This document shows positions 55,265-64,000 of a stretch of 64,000 nt of DNA, piece after piece (within the stretch, counting starts at the first letter, position 1; each line of letters opens with the position of its first letter). Position numbers and translations under genes: made by a program. Source of the DNA: Halobacteriovoraceae bacterium (GTDB lineage: Bacteria; Bdellovibrionota; Bacteriovoracia; Bacteriovoracales; Bacteriovoracaceae); assembly GCA_020635115.1 (NCBI GenBank), contig JACKAK010000005.1, positions 277,278-341,277 on the forward strand. Direction: 5' to 3'. Under the pieces are notes generated by a model. The model was not told the DNA's origin, searched no databases, and saw nothing but the letters and a program-made list of their open reading frames with translations.

Positions 55265-57598
55265 ATGGTAAACAAACAAACCATTTTCAAGTTGCAGGTA
55301 GTTTTAGCTCTGGCCCTATTCTGTCAGTTACCGGCGCTAGCACAATTTAAACAGTTTCGCTCGAAGACAAAACTAGCTAATAATTCTTCTCATTCAAAAG
55401 CTGAAGTAGAAGTTGAATCTGAAGCCGAAGATTCAGTTACAAACGATGATCCCTTCGGACATGATTCAGGATTAGGAGATATCAAACTTCCTAAGGCAAA
55501 AAAAGATAATCGCCTAGTTAACCTCAATCCAGAGACAGCTTTTGGCCCTGAGATGATTGAAAAATTTGAATACACTGACGTCTCTCTCATGGATTTAACA
55601 AAAGATATGCAAAAACTGACAGGACTTAACCTTATCCTCGATACAGATTTGAAAGGAAAAGTTTCCATCATGGCCCCTGCTCCCATTACAGTTGGAGATG
55701 CTTGGAAGGCCTACCTAACTGCTCTTAACATGAAAAACTATTCTATTGTTAAAACAGGTGCCTTTTATAAAATTATTTCTGACAGAGATGTTAGATACAC
55801 TACAACTAAAATGTATACAGGGCCCTACGTTCCCAATACTGACAATTACGTCATGAGAGTTATTCCTCTAAAAAACGTTGATGCGACACAAGTGACAAGG
55901 GCCTTTAGACCCTTTATGTCTAGACAAGGTCGAGTTTTGGAAATTAAACAAACAAATACAATCATCATTCAAGATACAGGACATAATATTAATAGACTTA
56001 TGAGACTGATCCGCTTTGTTGACGTTCCTGGTTACGAAGAAACATTGCAAATTATCAAGGTAAAACATTCTTCGGCCCAAGAAATCGCCACTCTTCTAGA
56101 TAAAATTCTTCAAAGTGGAAATTCATCGCGTAGTAGAAGAACTCGATCAAAAAGATCATCATCTGAATCAGAAGATATTTCAAAAATTATTGCTGAACCT
56201 CGTACGAACTCCATTATTGCAATGGCCAACGCAGATGGAGCTAAAAGATTAAGAGAACTTATCCAAAAACTTGATACAAAACAAGCATCCTCTACTTCAG
56301 GTCAAATACATGTATATTATTTAAATCATGGTGATGCTAAAACGTTGGCAGAAACTCTGAATAAGCTTGTCACTGGGCAAGTGAAGAAAAAAACAACATC
56401 ACGATTTGCTAAAAGATCTGCTGATGAAGATGAAACTGCTCTTTTTAACAATCAGGTTAAAATCACTGCTGATGAGAAAAACAATGCATTAGTTATTACT
56501 GCTGCGCCAACTGATTATTTAACCATTAAATCAGTTATCCACAAACTCGATGTTCCAAGAGATCAGGTATATGTCGAGGCCATTATTATGGAAACCACTG
56601 TTAGAAACACAAACTCATTTGGAGTGAGTCTACTTGGTGCCTATGGATCAGGAGCTAAATTCTGGGGAGTTGGAGATAGTCAGGGGGATATCATAGGATT
56701 ACTTACGCAAAGTTCACTTTCTTTAGGACAGTTCTTCGTGGGATTAGGTGCTGGCAAAACACGAACTTTAAAGCTTGGGAATACGGATGTAAGCGTTAAT
56801 TCTGTAAACGGACTGATTAAAGCGATTGCTTCAAACTCAAATACAAACGTATTGGCCACTCCACAAATCATGGCCATTGATAATGAGGAAGCTACGTTTT
56901 CTGTTGGGGATGAAATTCCAATTCCGAAAACGACAATTGCTAATAACCAAACACAAGTTTCAACAGATACTCAAGATGTAAAATTAACATTGAAAATTAC
57001 ACCTCAAATCAATAAGGCCTCGAGATATATCAAAATGAAAATCGACCAAGATATTCGAGACTTTTCTAACGTTGAGCTACCGCAGTCACTTCAAAATAGT
57101 GGGGTTGCAATTAAAACAAGAAAAACTGTAACCACAGTAAACGTTAGAGATAAAGATACAATTGCGATGGGTGGACTAATGCGAGATAGAATAAATGAAA
57201 CAGTTGCAAAGGTTCCGCTGCTTGGAGATATCCCAATTCTTGGTTGGTTATTTAAAAATAAGAAAAAAGATGTTGAAAAGGTAAATATGATCTTTTTCCT
57301 CACCCCTACTATACTTTCAAACTACCAAAAAAATATGTCCGAGAATGTGAAAGATGTCCTCCTTAGAAGAGCAGGACATCTAGAACAAGTTCATGGTGAG
57401 AATGATCCTTTTGGAACAACAATTAAAGGAATATATGAAAAAGTTCAAAAACAAAGTGAGGGACCACTTTATGACAAAGATGATGTCCAAGATTATCAAG
57501 ATGAATCGATTGATCCTACTTCAGTTGAGGTAGAAAATAAAAAAGAAATAGTACAAGATGTACCAGAGAAAAAGGCAGCCCCTAAACGGAGTAAATAG
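55265..57598 (+). CDS. gspD: Type II secretion secretin
   Basis: About 777 residues from the ATG at 55265, which follows AAGGAAATAACC, with a signal peptide ending at ALAQ. N0 and repeated N domains (IIAEPRTNSIIAMANADGAKRL, VKITADEKNNALVITAAPTDY) precede the secretin core with NTNVLATPQIMAIDNEEA and VPLLGDIPILGWLFKNKKKDVEKVNMIFFLTP. It forms the outer-membrane channel. A charged tail of about 120 residues follows the core, possibly for pilotin or other contacts. Confidence 0.95.
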   Translation: MVNKQTIFKLQVVLALALFCQLPALAQFKQFRSKTKLANNSSHSKAEVEVESEAEDSVTNDDPFGHDSGLGDIKLPKAKKDNRLVNLNPETAFGPEMIEKFEYTDVSLMDLTKDMQKLTGLNLILDTDLKGKVSIMAPAPITVGDAWKAYLTALNMKNYSIVKTGAFYKIISDRDVRYTTTKMYTGPYVPNTDNYVMRVIPLKNVDATQVTRAFRPFMSRQGRVLEIKQTNTIIIQDTGHNINRLMRLIRFVDVPGYEETLQIIKVKHSSAQEIATLLDKILQSGNSSRSRRTRSKRSSSESEDISKIIAEPRTNSIIAMANADGAKRLRELIQKLDTKQASSTSGQIHVYYLNHGDAKTLAETLNKLVTGQVKKKTTSRFAKRSADEDETALFNNQVKITADEKNNALVITAAPTDYLTIKSVIHKLDVPRDQVYVEAIIMETTVRNTNSFGVSLLGAYGSGAKFWGVGDSQGDIIGLLTQSSLSLGQFFVGLGAGKTRTLKLGNTDVSVNSVNGLIKAIASNSNTNVLATPQIMAIDNEEATFSVGDEIPIPKTTIANNQTQVSTDTQDVKLTLKITPQINKASRYIKMKIDQDIRDFSNVELPQSLQNSGVAIKTRKTVTTVNVRDKDTIAMGGLMRDRINETVAKVPLLGDIPILGWLFKNKKKDVEKVNMIFFLTPTILSNYQKNMSENVKDVLLRRAGHLEQVHGENDPFGTTIKGIYEKVQKQSEGPLYDKDDVQDYQDESIDPTSVEVENKKEIVQDVPEKKAAPKRSK

Positions 57599-57599
57599 T

Positions 57600-59327
57600 G
57601 TGAGTGATGCTTTAGATACAAGACCAGTAAAAAAGAAGATTAAAATTGGTGAATTACTTATAAAGCACACCAATTTAACAGAAAAGCAACTTAACGAAGC
57701 ACTTGAAACACAAAAAGAGCAAGGTGGACTTGTCGGTGAAATTCTCTTAGGGAAAGAATACATAAAGGCCTCTGATATAACGAGAGTTGTCTGTATACAG
57801 ATGAATATCCCCTATATTGATGACTTTGATATTGATAATATTGATCCAAATATTATTATGGAAATTCCAATAAATTATGCTCGTTCTCAAGAAGTAATCC
57901 CAATCATTGAAACTGATTTTGATGTAACTATTGCCCTCACTGATCCGTTTAATTTTAATGTTATCAATGATATGGGAGAATTATTTCGTAAAGAAATAAA
58001 AATCATCACTTCTCCCTTGGAAAAAATAAACGCGGCCATAAACAAAGTTTACGAAAAGGCCAACAAAGATATTGTTCACTCCTTAGAAGATGAATTTGAT
58101 GAGGGAATGGACCTTGACACAACAATTGACATCCTTGATTCTGGAGCAGATGAAGCTCCGGTTATTAGATTTGTAAACTCTATTATCTTCAGGGCCGTCA
58201 AAGAGAAGGCCTCAGATATTCACATTGAACCCTATGAGAAAGAAACTGTTTATCGATTCAGAATTAACGGTGTTATGCAGGAAGTTTTAAGACAACCCCT
58301 AAAAACCCATGCAGCAGTTAGTTCAAGAGTTAAAGTTATGGCCAAACTTGATATTGCAGAAAAGCGCTTACCTCAAGATGGTAGAATAAAACTCAAAATT
58401 GCTGGAAAAGATATCGACATACGTCTCTCTACTGTCCCGATTCAAAATGGTGAGAGAATCGTTATGCGTATTCTCGAAAAAAGTAATACAATTCTCCAGT
58501 TAGAAAAGCTCGGTTTTCAGGGAGATGTACTAGACAATCTAGACGATTTATCAAAAAGAAAGCACGGTGTGGTTTACGTAACTGGGCCAACAGGGCATGG
58601 TAAAACAACAACACTTTTTGCAATGCTAGATCGAGTGAATACTCCAGATAAAATGATCATCACAGTTGAAGACCCTGTTGAATATGAAATCCCGGGGATT
58701 TCACAAATTCAAGTCAATCACAAAATTGATCTAACCTTTGCCAAAGCACTAAGGTCAATTTTGAGGCAGAACCCCGACATTATTATGGTTGGGGAAACGA
58801 GAGACTTTGAAACTGCAGAGATGGCCATTCAAGCGTCGTTAACTGGTCATTTTGTTCTTTCGACATTACACACCAATGACTCGGCCTCTGCTCCCAACAG
58901 ACTTATTGATATGGGAGTTCAACCTTTTCTTATAGCCTCATCACTCATAGGAGTTTTAGCACAAAGGCTTATTCAGACACTTTGCAATGATTGCAAAGAG
59001 CCCTATCACCCTACGAAGGAAGAACTGGCACTTTTAGAAATTTCTACCCTGCCAAAAGATAAAGTGATTTATAAAGCTAAAGGCTGCTCAAAATGTAACT
59101 TTAGAGGTTATGCAGGCAGAACAAATGTCGCTGAACTTCTCATGATCACAGATGAAATTCGTCCTCTAATATTGAAAAAAGCTGACTCCAACCTTATTAA
59201 AAAAACAGCTCAACGAAGTGGTATGAAAACTCTTAGGCAGAATGCATTGGAAAAAATACTTCAAGGAGTGACAAGTATTGAAGAAGTTGTTCGTGCTATT
59301 AACGATGAAGAGGAATTAAATCACTAG
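57600..59327 (+). CDS. gspE: Type II secretion ATPase
   Basis: About 575 residues from a GTG at 57600, 8 bases after GGAG and one base after the gspD stop; the longer frame inside gspD was rejected. Domains: N1E-like (IGELLIKHTNLTEKQLNEAL), ATPase with Walker A GPTGHGKTT at 329-337, Walker B PDIIMVGETRD, His box LTGHFVLSTLHTNDS, and a four-Cys zinc motif (CNDC...CSKC). The Ser usually found in the Walker A loop is His here. It powers pseudopilus assembly. Confidence 0.95.
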   Translation: MSDALDTRPVKKKIKIGELLIKHTNLTEKQLNEALETQKEQGGLVGEILLGKEYIKASDITRVVCIQMNIPYIDDFDIDNIDPNIIMEIPINYARSQEVIPIIETDFDVTIALTDPFNFNVINDMGELFRKEIKIITSPLEKINAAINKVYEKANKDIVHSLEDEFDEGMDLDTTIDILDSGADEAPVIRFVNSIIFRAVKEKASDIHIEPYEKETVYRFRINGVMQEVLRQPLKTHAAVSSRVKVMAKLDIAEKRLPQDGRIKLKIAGKDIDIRLSTVPIQNGERIVMRILEKSNTILQLEKLGFQGDVLDNLDDLSKRKHGVVYVTGPTGHGKTTTLFAMLDRVNTPDKMIITVEDPVEYEIPGISQIQVNHKIDLTFAKALRSILRQNPDIIMVGETRDFETAEMAIQASLTGHFVLSTLHTNDSASAPNRLIDMGVQPFLIASSLIGVLAQRLIQTLCNDCKEPYHPTKEELALLEISTLPKDKVIYKAKGCSKCNFRGYAGRTNVAELLMITDEIRPLILKKADSNLIKKTAQRSGMKTLRQNALEKILQGVTSIEEVVRAINDEEELNH

Positions 59328-59335
59328 GAACAACT

Positions 59336-60547
59336 ATGGCAATATATAAATACACTGCAATCAATAAATTAGGTAAAGAAGTTGTCGCAAACATTAATGC
59401 TGATTCTACAGCACAAGCAAAATTAATCCTTAAGGCCCAAGGATTTATGCTCTTAAACATTAAAGAGCAAAAAAGTGACCGAATGAAAGAGAAGTCAACT
59501 TTTTCATTTGGTAGTGGCGTTTCAGTTGCTGATCTCTCGATGATGACAAGACAGTTGGCCACACTTATCAAGGCCAGAATTCAGATTGTTGAATCTCTCC
59601 AGGCCCTAGTGGACCAAACAGAAAATCCACATTTGCGTTTGGCACTTTCAGATATCAAGAAGAAAGTTAACGAAGGTAGTTCTCTTGCAAAAGCGATGGC
59701 CGATTATCCTAAAGTATTTGACCACGTCTTTGTCAACATGGTTGAGGCCGGTGAATCTTCAGGGACACTTGATATTGTTCTCATTAGACTTGCTGAATTT
59801 ACAGAGTCCCAAGTGAAACTTAAAAATAAGATCAAAGGAGCTATGACCTACCCTATCATCATTTTTAGTTTTACAGGAATTATCATGCTTGGAATATTTC
59901 TTTTTATCATGCCCCAAATTACAAAACTATTTACGAGTCGCAAAATAAATCTTCCGTGGATGACTGAAGTTTGTATTTGGATTTCTGATGTGCTGAGACA
60001 ATATTGGTTATTGATCATACTGGCCATCCTTTCAAGTATCTTCTTATTTAGAAAGTACATCAATTCACAGAAGGGAAAGAGAAATTGGCATCATGTACTG
60101 CTTATTATGCCAATCGTAAAAGACTTAACCATCATGATTAATATCAGCAGATTCTGTTCGACTCTTTCAACCCTACTTAACTCGGGCGTTCCCATTATGG
60201 CCGCCTTAAGGATTGTAAAAAACTTGGTGGGCAATATTCATATGCAAGAACTTGTTGATAGTGCCAGAGACAATGTTTCTCAAGGTGGTTTGATGAGTAC
60301 TGCTCTGGCAGAAGGCCAGTTGTTTCCAACAATGGTCACTCATATGATGAAACTTGGTGAACAGTCTGGTGAAGTTGAAGAAATGTTAACAATCATTGCT
60401 GAAAACTACAATGATCAGGTAAATAATAAACTAGATGGGCTGACATCTATAATCGAACCAATCATGATGATTGGTTTAGGTGCAGCAGTTGGTTTTATTG
60501 TTTTATCTGTCGTTATGCCTATTATGGAACTAAACAATATGCGATAG
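59336..60547 (+). CDS. gspF: Type II secretion inner-membrane platform protein
   Basis: A 403-residue protein of two GspF repeats (residues about 70-195 and 270-400), each with ARQLATLI-like helices and EAGESSGTLD or KLGEQSGEVEEML sequences. Three membrane segments (about 170-190, 220-240 and 375-395). It forms the platform with GspC, L and M. The ATG follows AGGAACAACT, and it is 8 bases after gspE. A 125-base gap before gspG may hold an internal promoter. Confidence 0.95.
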   Translation: MAIYKYTAINKLGKEVVANINADSTAQAKLILKAQGFMLLNIKEQKSDRMKEKSTFSFGSGVSVADLSMMTRQLATLIKARIQIVESLQALVDQTENPHLRLALSDIKKKVNEGSSLAKAMADYPKVFDHVFVNMVEAGESSGTLDIVLIRLAEFTESQVKLKNKIKGAMTYPIIIFSFTGIIMLGIFLFIMPQITKLFTSRKINLPWMTEVCIWISDVLRQYWLLIILAILSSIFLFRKYINSQKGKRNWHHVLLIMPIVKDLTIMINISRFCSTLSTLLNSGVPIMAALRIVKNLVGNIHMQELVDSARDNVSQGGLMSTALAEGQLFPTMVTHMMKLGEQSGEVEEMLTIIAENYNDQVNNKLDGLTSIIEPIMMIGLGAAVGFIVLSVVMPIMELNNMR

Positions 60548-60672
60548 GTTTTCATTAGAATAGGGTAAAATTAAATAACAACAAAATTGCACCCATTTTA
60601 CATTTACCAGACGTGACGAAATTGCCAATATGATATACATTAGTGATTGTAGTTAATAAGACAGGAGTAAAT

Positions 60673-61134
60673 ATGCGAAACTTTAACCGAATTTTTCCAA
60701 AGGCCGCCAGTAGTGCAAAAGGCTTTTCACTCATTGAAATCCTCATTGTTATTACCTTAATTGCAATTATTGGTACTTTTGTTGGTGGTAGAGTATTAGA
60801 CTATCTCTATGAAGGACAGGCAAAGGCCGCAAAAATTCAGATGAATAATCTCTCTGATCGACTGAAAGAATTTTATAGAAATTGTTATTTTTATCCATCT
60901 ACCGAACAAGGTTTAGATGCACTTATTTCTAAACCTTCAGTAGGAAGAGATTGTAAAAAATATAAACCAGGTGGATATCTAGAAGTTGAGTCTATTCCAG
61001 AAGATCCATGGGGTGGTGAGTATCAGTACGAATCTGATGGCAAGACTTTCAACATCTATAGTTATGGGCAAGATCAAACCGAAGGTGGAGAAGACAAGGA
61101 CGCTGATATATATCTCAAAGAAACAAAAAAATAA
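60673..61134 (+). CDS. gspG: Type II secretion major pseudopilin
   Basis: About 153 residues from the ATG at 60673, preceded by AGGAGTAAAT. Prepilin cleavage site AKG/FSLIEILIV with Glu5. The C-terminal part (YPSTEQGLDALISKPS, DPWGGEYQYESDG) is typical of GspG and carries the calcium-site Asp residues. Main subunit of the pseudopilus. Confidence 0.95.
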   Translation: MRNFNRIFPKAASSAKGFSLIEILIVITLIAIIGTFVGGRVLDYLYEGQAKAAKIQMNNLSDRLKEFYRNCYFYPSTEQGLDALISKPSVGRDCKKYKPGGYLEVESIPEDPWGGEYQYESDGKTFNIYSYGQDQTEGGEDKDADIYLKETKK

Positions 61135-61156
61135 GTGATTGGCCTTGGTGAGTAGT

Positions 61157-61861
61157 ATGATTTTTTCGAAAAAACATATTTCATCGGGGCATAAAGGTTT
61201 TTCGCTTTTAGAAATTTTGGTCGTTGTAACAATTGTTTCGCTTATAACGGCCTTAACAATTTCAAGTTTAAATTTTTCCAGAGAACATGCAGAAGATACC
61301 TTAAGAACTGTTGAGCGTGCCATTCGGTACGCGCAAGATCAAGCGGCCCTCAGGAATGTAATTGTAAGATTACACTTTTATTTAAATACACAGCCTCAAC
61401 AATTTGCCCTTGAGTTTGGCCCAGATGATAATTTTGTCATTCCAGTAAAATCAATTCAACTTAAAAGTCTCTATGATCTAAGTGATGAAGATCGAAAAGA
61501 AATAGAAAACAAAAGACAAAAGGAAGTGAACTCAAAGTTTCGCCCCCTGGTTGAATTTCAAAAAGAAAATTTTGAAATCCCTGAAACTTTAAGAATCATA
61601 GGGGTTGGAACATCAATTCAAGATGAATTTGTTACTGACTTCGATCCTGCGATCTATATTTATCCCAATGGTGAAAAAGACGGCGCAATAGTTATCTTTG
61701 GTTCAGAGGATGAGGTGATTTCACTAGAGATACCCGCTTTTACAAATGATTTTAAAAGGGAATATAAAACAATTAGTGAGGAAGATGTAGATGCTCGTGA
61801 GATATATGAAATCCATGAAAGTATGGCCATCGATTTGGTGAAAAAATGGCAATCAAATTAA
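61157..61861 (+). CDS. gspH: Type II secretion minor pseudopilin H
   Basis: About 234 residues; the ATG at 61157 follows GGTGAGTAGT. HKG/FSLLEILVVVTIVSLI is the prepilin signature. The remaining part is a GspH-like beta-rich domain. Longer than the usual 150-190 residues owing to a loop rich in charged residues near 110-140. Its end overlaps gspI by 16 bases. Confidence 0.85.
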   Translation: MIFSKKHISSGHKGFSLLEILVVVTIVSLITALTISSLNFSREHAEDTLRTVERAIRYAQDQAALRNVIVRLHFYLNTQPQQFALEFGPDDNFVIPVKSIQLKSLYDLSDEDRKEIENKRQKEVNSKFRPLVEFQKENFEIPETLRIIGVGTSIQDEFVTDFDPAIYIYPNGEKDGAIVIFGSEDEVISLEIPAFTNDFKREYKTISEEDVDAREIYEIHESMAIDLVKKWQSN

Positions 61862-62361
61862 GCAATAAAGGTTTCACCTTACTCGAAGTTCTCGTAGCGA
61901 CTGCTATCTTTGCTTTTTTTATTGCCGCATTTAGTTCACGCCATAGTGCAAACGTACTTTCCTCTAATACTATTCGTGAAGACCTGATACTTAAAGAGTT
62001 ATGTCTAAAAGCACTTAACGAAACAATGCTTGATCCCCCCAAATTTTCAACATCTATAACACTCGCCCCCGAGGCCGCTAAAGTTTTCGATGATTTTCCT
62101 GATTATGAATATGTCATTGAATGGAAAGAGTTCGATGTAAAACCAGTTATTTCCATGTTGCTTGGAGCTGAAGAAAAAGAAAGTGCAGAAGAAAATGCCA
62201 CAAAGCAAGCACTACAAAGATTAGAAAAGCCAATTGTAGAAAACTTAAAAAAGCAACTTTGGCAATTAAAAATAACAGTGACAAATAAAAATACAGGATA
62301 CTTTCAAGATCTTACAACCTGGGTTTATGATGAAAAGGCACAAGTTAAACTCAAAATTTAA
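61846..62361 (+). CDS. gspI: Type II secretion minor pseudopilin I
   Basis: A 171-residue protein: NKG/FTLLEVLVATAIFAFF, the prepilin signature, follows MAIKLS. The ATG follows GGTGAAAAA. Position between H and J and a short DLTTWVYD end fit GspI. A charged insert near 105-125 is unusual. It forms the pseudopilus tip with J and K. It overlaps gspJ by 35 bases. Confidence 0.85.
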   Translation: MAIKLSNKGFTLLEVLVATAIFAFFIAAFSSRHSANVLSSNTIREDLILKELCLKALNETMLDPPKFSTSITLAPEAAKVFDDFPDYEYVIEWKEFDVKPVISMLLGAEEKESAEENATKQALQRLEKPIVENLKKQLWQLKITVTNKNTGYFQDLTTWVYDEKAQVKLKI

Positions 62362-63241
62362 TCATGGTACTTCTTTAATAGAAGTACTGATTGCTCTACT
62401 TATCATGTCGGGCCTACTTATTAGTGTCTATATTGTCGTAGATGCAAGTACAAAAAATGCTGATACATTTATCATTGAAGATGAAGATTTTCTCTCAATA
62501 GAAGCGGCCATGGAAAGAATACGATTAGATTTTTCACAAATTTACACTCCCCTCTACTATTCCGTGCCTGTTATAAAGAAAAGAAAAAGTGATGAAGATG
62601 AAGATGACTCAGATAATGTTAAAGATTATGTGCCAACAGATACTTTTCCACAGTTAACGACGACAGGAGGGTTAGTTCCTGAAATTTATTCAGAAAATCC
62701 TCAAGAGATTTCTTTTTTTATGTCCGGAAATAAAAGAAAAGTTGCCGATCAAAAACAATCACATTTCGCATGGGTTAAGTATTCTCTCAGAGAATATAAA
62801 CCTGAAGGAAATATTGATGATTTACTTCCACGCTACAAACCACGAGAAGACGCTCCTTTTGAACTGGTAAGACAATACGTGGCCGATAACCCTTATCGCG
62901 AAGAACTCCAATGGGAAGAAGTAAAGCAAAATGTAATGTTAAGACATATTAGGGATTTCAAGATCACTTTTTGGGATGAAAAAAGAAGAAAGTTTGTTGA
63001 TAATCTTAAACAAATAACCCGAAAAAATAAAATGTTAAGAGCTATAAGACTTGAAATGTCCACTGTGAGTCTAGACAATTTTGAAACAAAAACTGAACGA
63101 ATATTCATGACGAACTGGCCATTATTTGATGCTCAAAAAGATCAAAAAGAAAGAGAATCAAAACTTGAAAAAGCAAAAAAGAAAAACCAAACAAACTCAA
63201 ATAAAGATTCCTCTTTTGATTCTGAGGGAGGTTTTCAGTGA
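62327..63241 (+). CDS. gspJ: Type II secretion minor pseudopilin J
   Basis: A 304-residue protein: NHG/TSLIEVLIALLIMSGLL is the cleavage site and membrane helix (Thr rather than Phe at +1). The body is longer than usual (about 200), with charged insertions and a Lys/Gln/Asn-rich tail. Met codons at 62327 and 62330 are both possible. Overlaps gspK by 4 bases. Confidence 0.85.
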   Translation: MMKRHKLNSKFNHGTSLIEVLIALLIMSGLLISVYIVVDASTKNADTFIIEDEDFLSIEAAMERIRLDFSQIYTPLYYSVPVIKKRKSDEDEDDSDNVKDYVPTDTFPQLTTTGGLVPEIYSENPQEISFFMSGNKRKVADQKQSHFAWVKYSLREYKPEGNIDDLLPRYKPREDAPFELVRQYVADNPYREELQWEEVKQNVMLRHIRDFKITFWDEKRRKFVDNLKQITRKNKMLRAIRLEMSTVSLDNFETKTERIFMTNWPLFDAQKDQKERESKLEKAKKKNQTNSNKDSSFDSEGGFQ

Positions 63242-64000
63242 GCAAAAAAGGTGTTGCAATTCCCATCGTCTTATCTTCAATCACTATTTTAACATTTTTG
63301 TTGGTCAACTTTACTTTTTTCGCTGAACTTAATTTCATTAAAGCTGACAACATCATACACAAAACTCAAGCAAGACTAAATGCCAGATCAGGTCTACACT
63401 TTGCGATGAGTATGTTAACTCTCTATCAACAGGCCAGAAATCTACTTGAAGAAAATGAGTCCATAAAGTCTTTTGTCAAAGCTGAAGACATTGAAAAAAT
63501 TCTCTATAATCCCTTTCAATTTCCAATTGATGATAGTGTTGTGACTAATGAAATAATGAAAACAGCTTTAGGAGATTTTAATGAGATTTTGATGGTGAAT
63601 GGAAAAATCACTTTAAATATTTCACCGATAACAGGACATCTCAATCCTAATCATATGCGTTTTTCTCACTATAAAAAAAAGGAAGATAACAAAAAAAATA
63701 AAGATGAAGAAAAAGATTTACCCGCCAATGAAGAAGATGAAACAGAAGGTGATAAAACAAAAGACAGTATCCTTTTTGTTGAAAATGAAATCCTCACAAT
63801 TTTGAAGAAAAACTTAGAAAAAGAAAAAGAAAAAAATGAGGATTTTGATACATTGTATGGAAACCTAGATCCTGAATTTTTAGTAAAGGAATTAAAGTTT
63901 TATGTCATGGATCCCGGGCAATTTACTGATCCTGAACAAGGCGAACTCGAGGGAAATTACGATCCCTCTGAGGCCAATGCAAAACATAAACCTTTACTTC
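63238..64000 (+). CDS. gspK: Type II secretion minor pseudopilin K, runs off window
   Basis: The GTG at 63238 overlaps the gspJ stop, with GGGAGG six bases upstream. The frame (V)SKKG/VAIPIVLSSITILTFLL stays open to 64000 (254 codons visible). GspK is the pseudopilin without Glu5, as here (Ile-Pro instead). ARSGLHFAMSMLTLY near 45-60 and TGHLNPN around 130 are typical. A strongly charged Lys/Glu-rich insert of about 35 residues lies around 143-180. Only the N-terminal part is in the window. Confidence 0.88.
   Translation, partial: MSKKGVAIPIVLSSITILTFLLVNFTFFAELNFIKADNIIHKTQARLNARSGLHFAMSMLTLYQQARNLLEENESIKSFVKAEDIEKILYNPFQFPIDDSVVTNEIMKTALGDFNEILMVNGKITLNISPITGHLNPNHMRFSHYKKKEDNKKNKDEEKDLPANEEDETEGDKTKDSILFVENEILTILKKNLEKEKEKNEDFDTLYGNLDPEFLVKELKFYVMDPGQFTDPEQGELEGNYDPSEANAKHKPLL

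Overview
The window is AT-rich (roughly one third G+C by eye), densely coded on both strands, and reads as chromosomal DNA of a Gram-negative bacterium. Short lipoproteins and exported proteins of unknown family, a type II secretion operon, a type III glutamine synthetase, a haem cluster with an embedded two-component system and several orphan signalling proteins together suggest Bdellovibrionota, most likely a low-GC Bacteriovorax/Halobacteriovorax-like member of Bacteriovoracia. This placement is inference from gene style only; no rRNA or other decisive marker is present. No tRNA, rRNA, CRISPR array or prophage was recognised.

Layout. 1-5.1 kb: the end of a matrixin-like metalloprotease, a fatty-acid-hydroxylase-family membrane protein, a VWA-domain lipoprotein and an Mpo1-like membrane protein. 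5.1-7.3 kb (minus): a signalling operon of an HD-GYP protein, a membrane protein carrying only the His-containing half of a histidine kinase, and a lone receiver. 7.5-9.2 kb (minus): two overlapping exported paralogues with kinase-like signatures. 9.4-17.2 kb (minus): rplT-rpmI-infC (infC apparently starting at AUA), a small unknown, a CDF transporter, a PlsB-type acyltransferase, a CBS-less GuaB-like enzyme, and a Na/Pi cotransporter with a small coupled membrane protein.

17.4-25.0 kb (plus): a compact haem operon, hemA, hemC-hemD fusion, hemL, histidine kinase, response regulator, hemE, hemN, with genes overlapping or touching. 25.0-27.1 kb: an IS605-type element with divergent tnpA and tnpB and a matched pair of terminal hairpins. 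27.1-36.8 kb: a giant Cys-containing lipoprotein, an orphan CpaF/TadA-like ATPase with an immediately adjacent unknown gene, two further unknown genes, a DUF6178-like protein and a glycosyltransferase-51 protein. 37.0-42.3 kb: an epimerase-like protein, an EamA transporter, two unknowns and a hybrid kinase with an NMT1/THI5-like sensor. 42.4-53.7 kb: glutamine synthetase III, a tiny exported peptide, a phosphopantetheinyl transferase, an M61 peptidase, a HesB-like protein without its C-terminal cysteines, two exported unknowns, an FG-GAP/UnbV lipoprotein and an acyl-CoA dehydrogenase. 54.0-64.0 kb (plus): the type II secretion operon gspC-D-E-F-G-H-I-J-K, with gspK running off the window.

The haem operon supplies most steps from glutamyl-tRNA to protoporphyrinogen (hemB and the last steps are not here) and carries its own candidate regulator. 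The secretion operon would export folded periplasmic proteins. Where the longest possible reading frame lacked a ribosome-binding site and an internal start had one, the internal start was chosen, and the entry says so.
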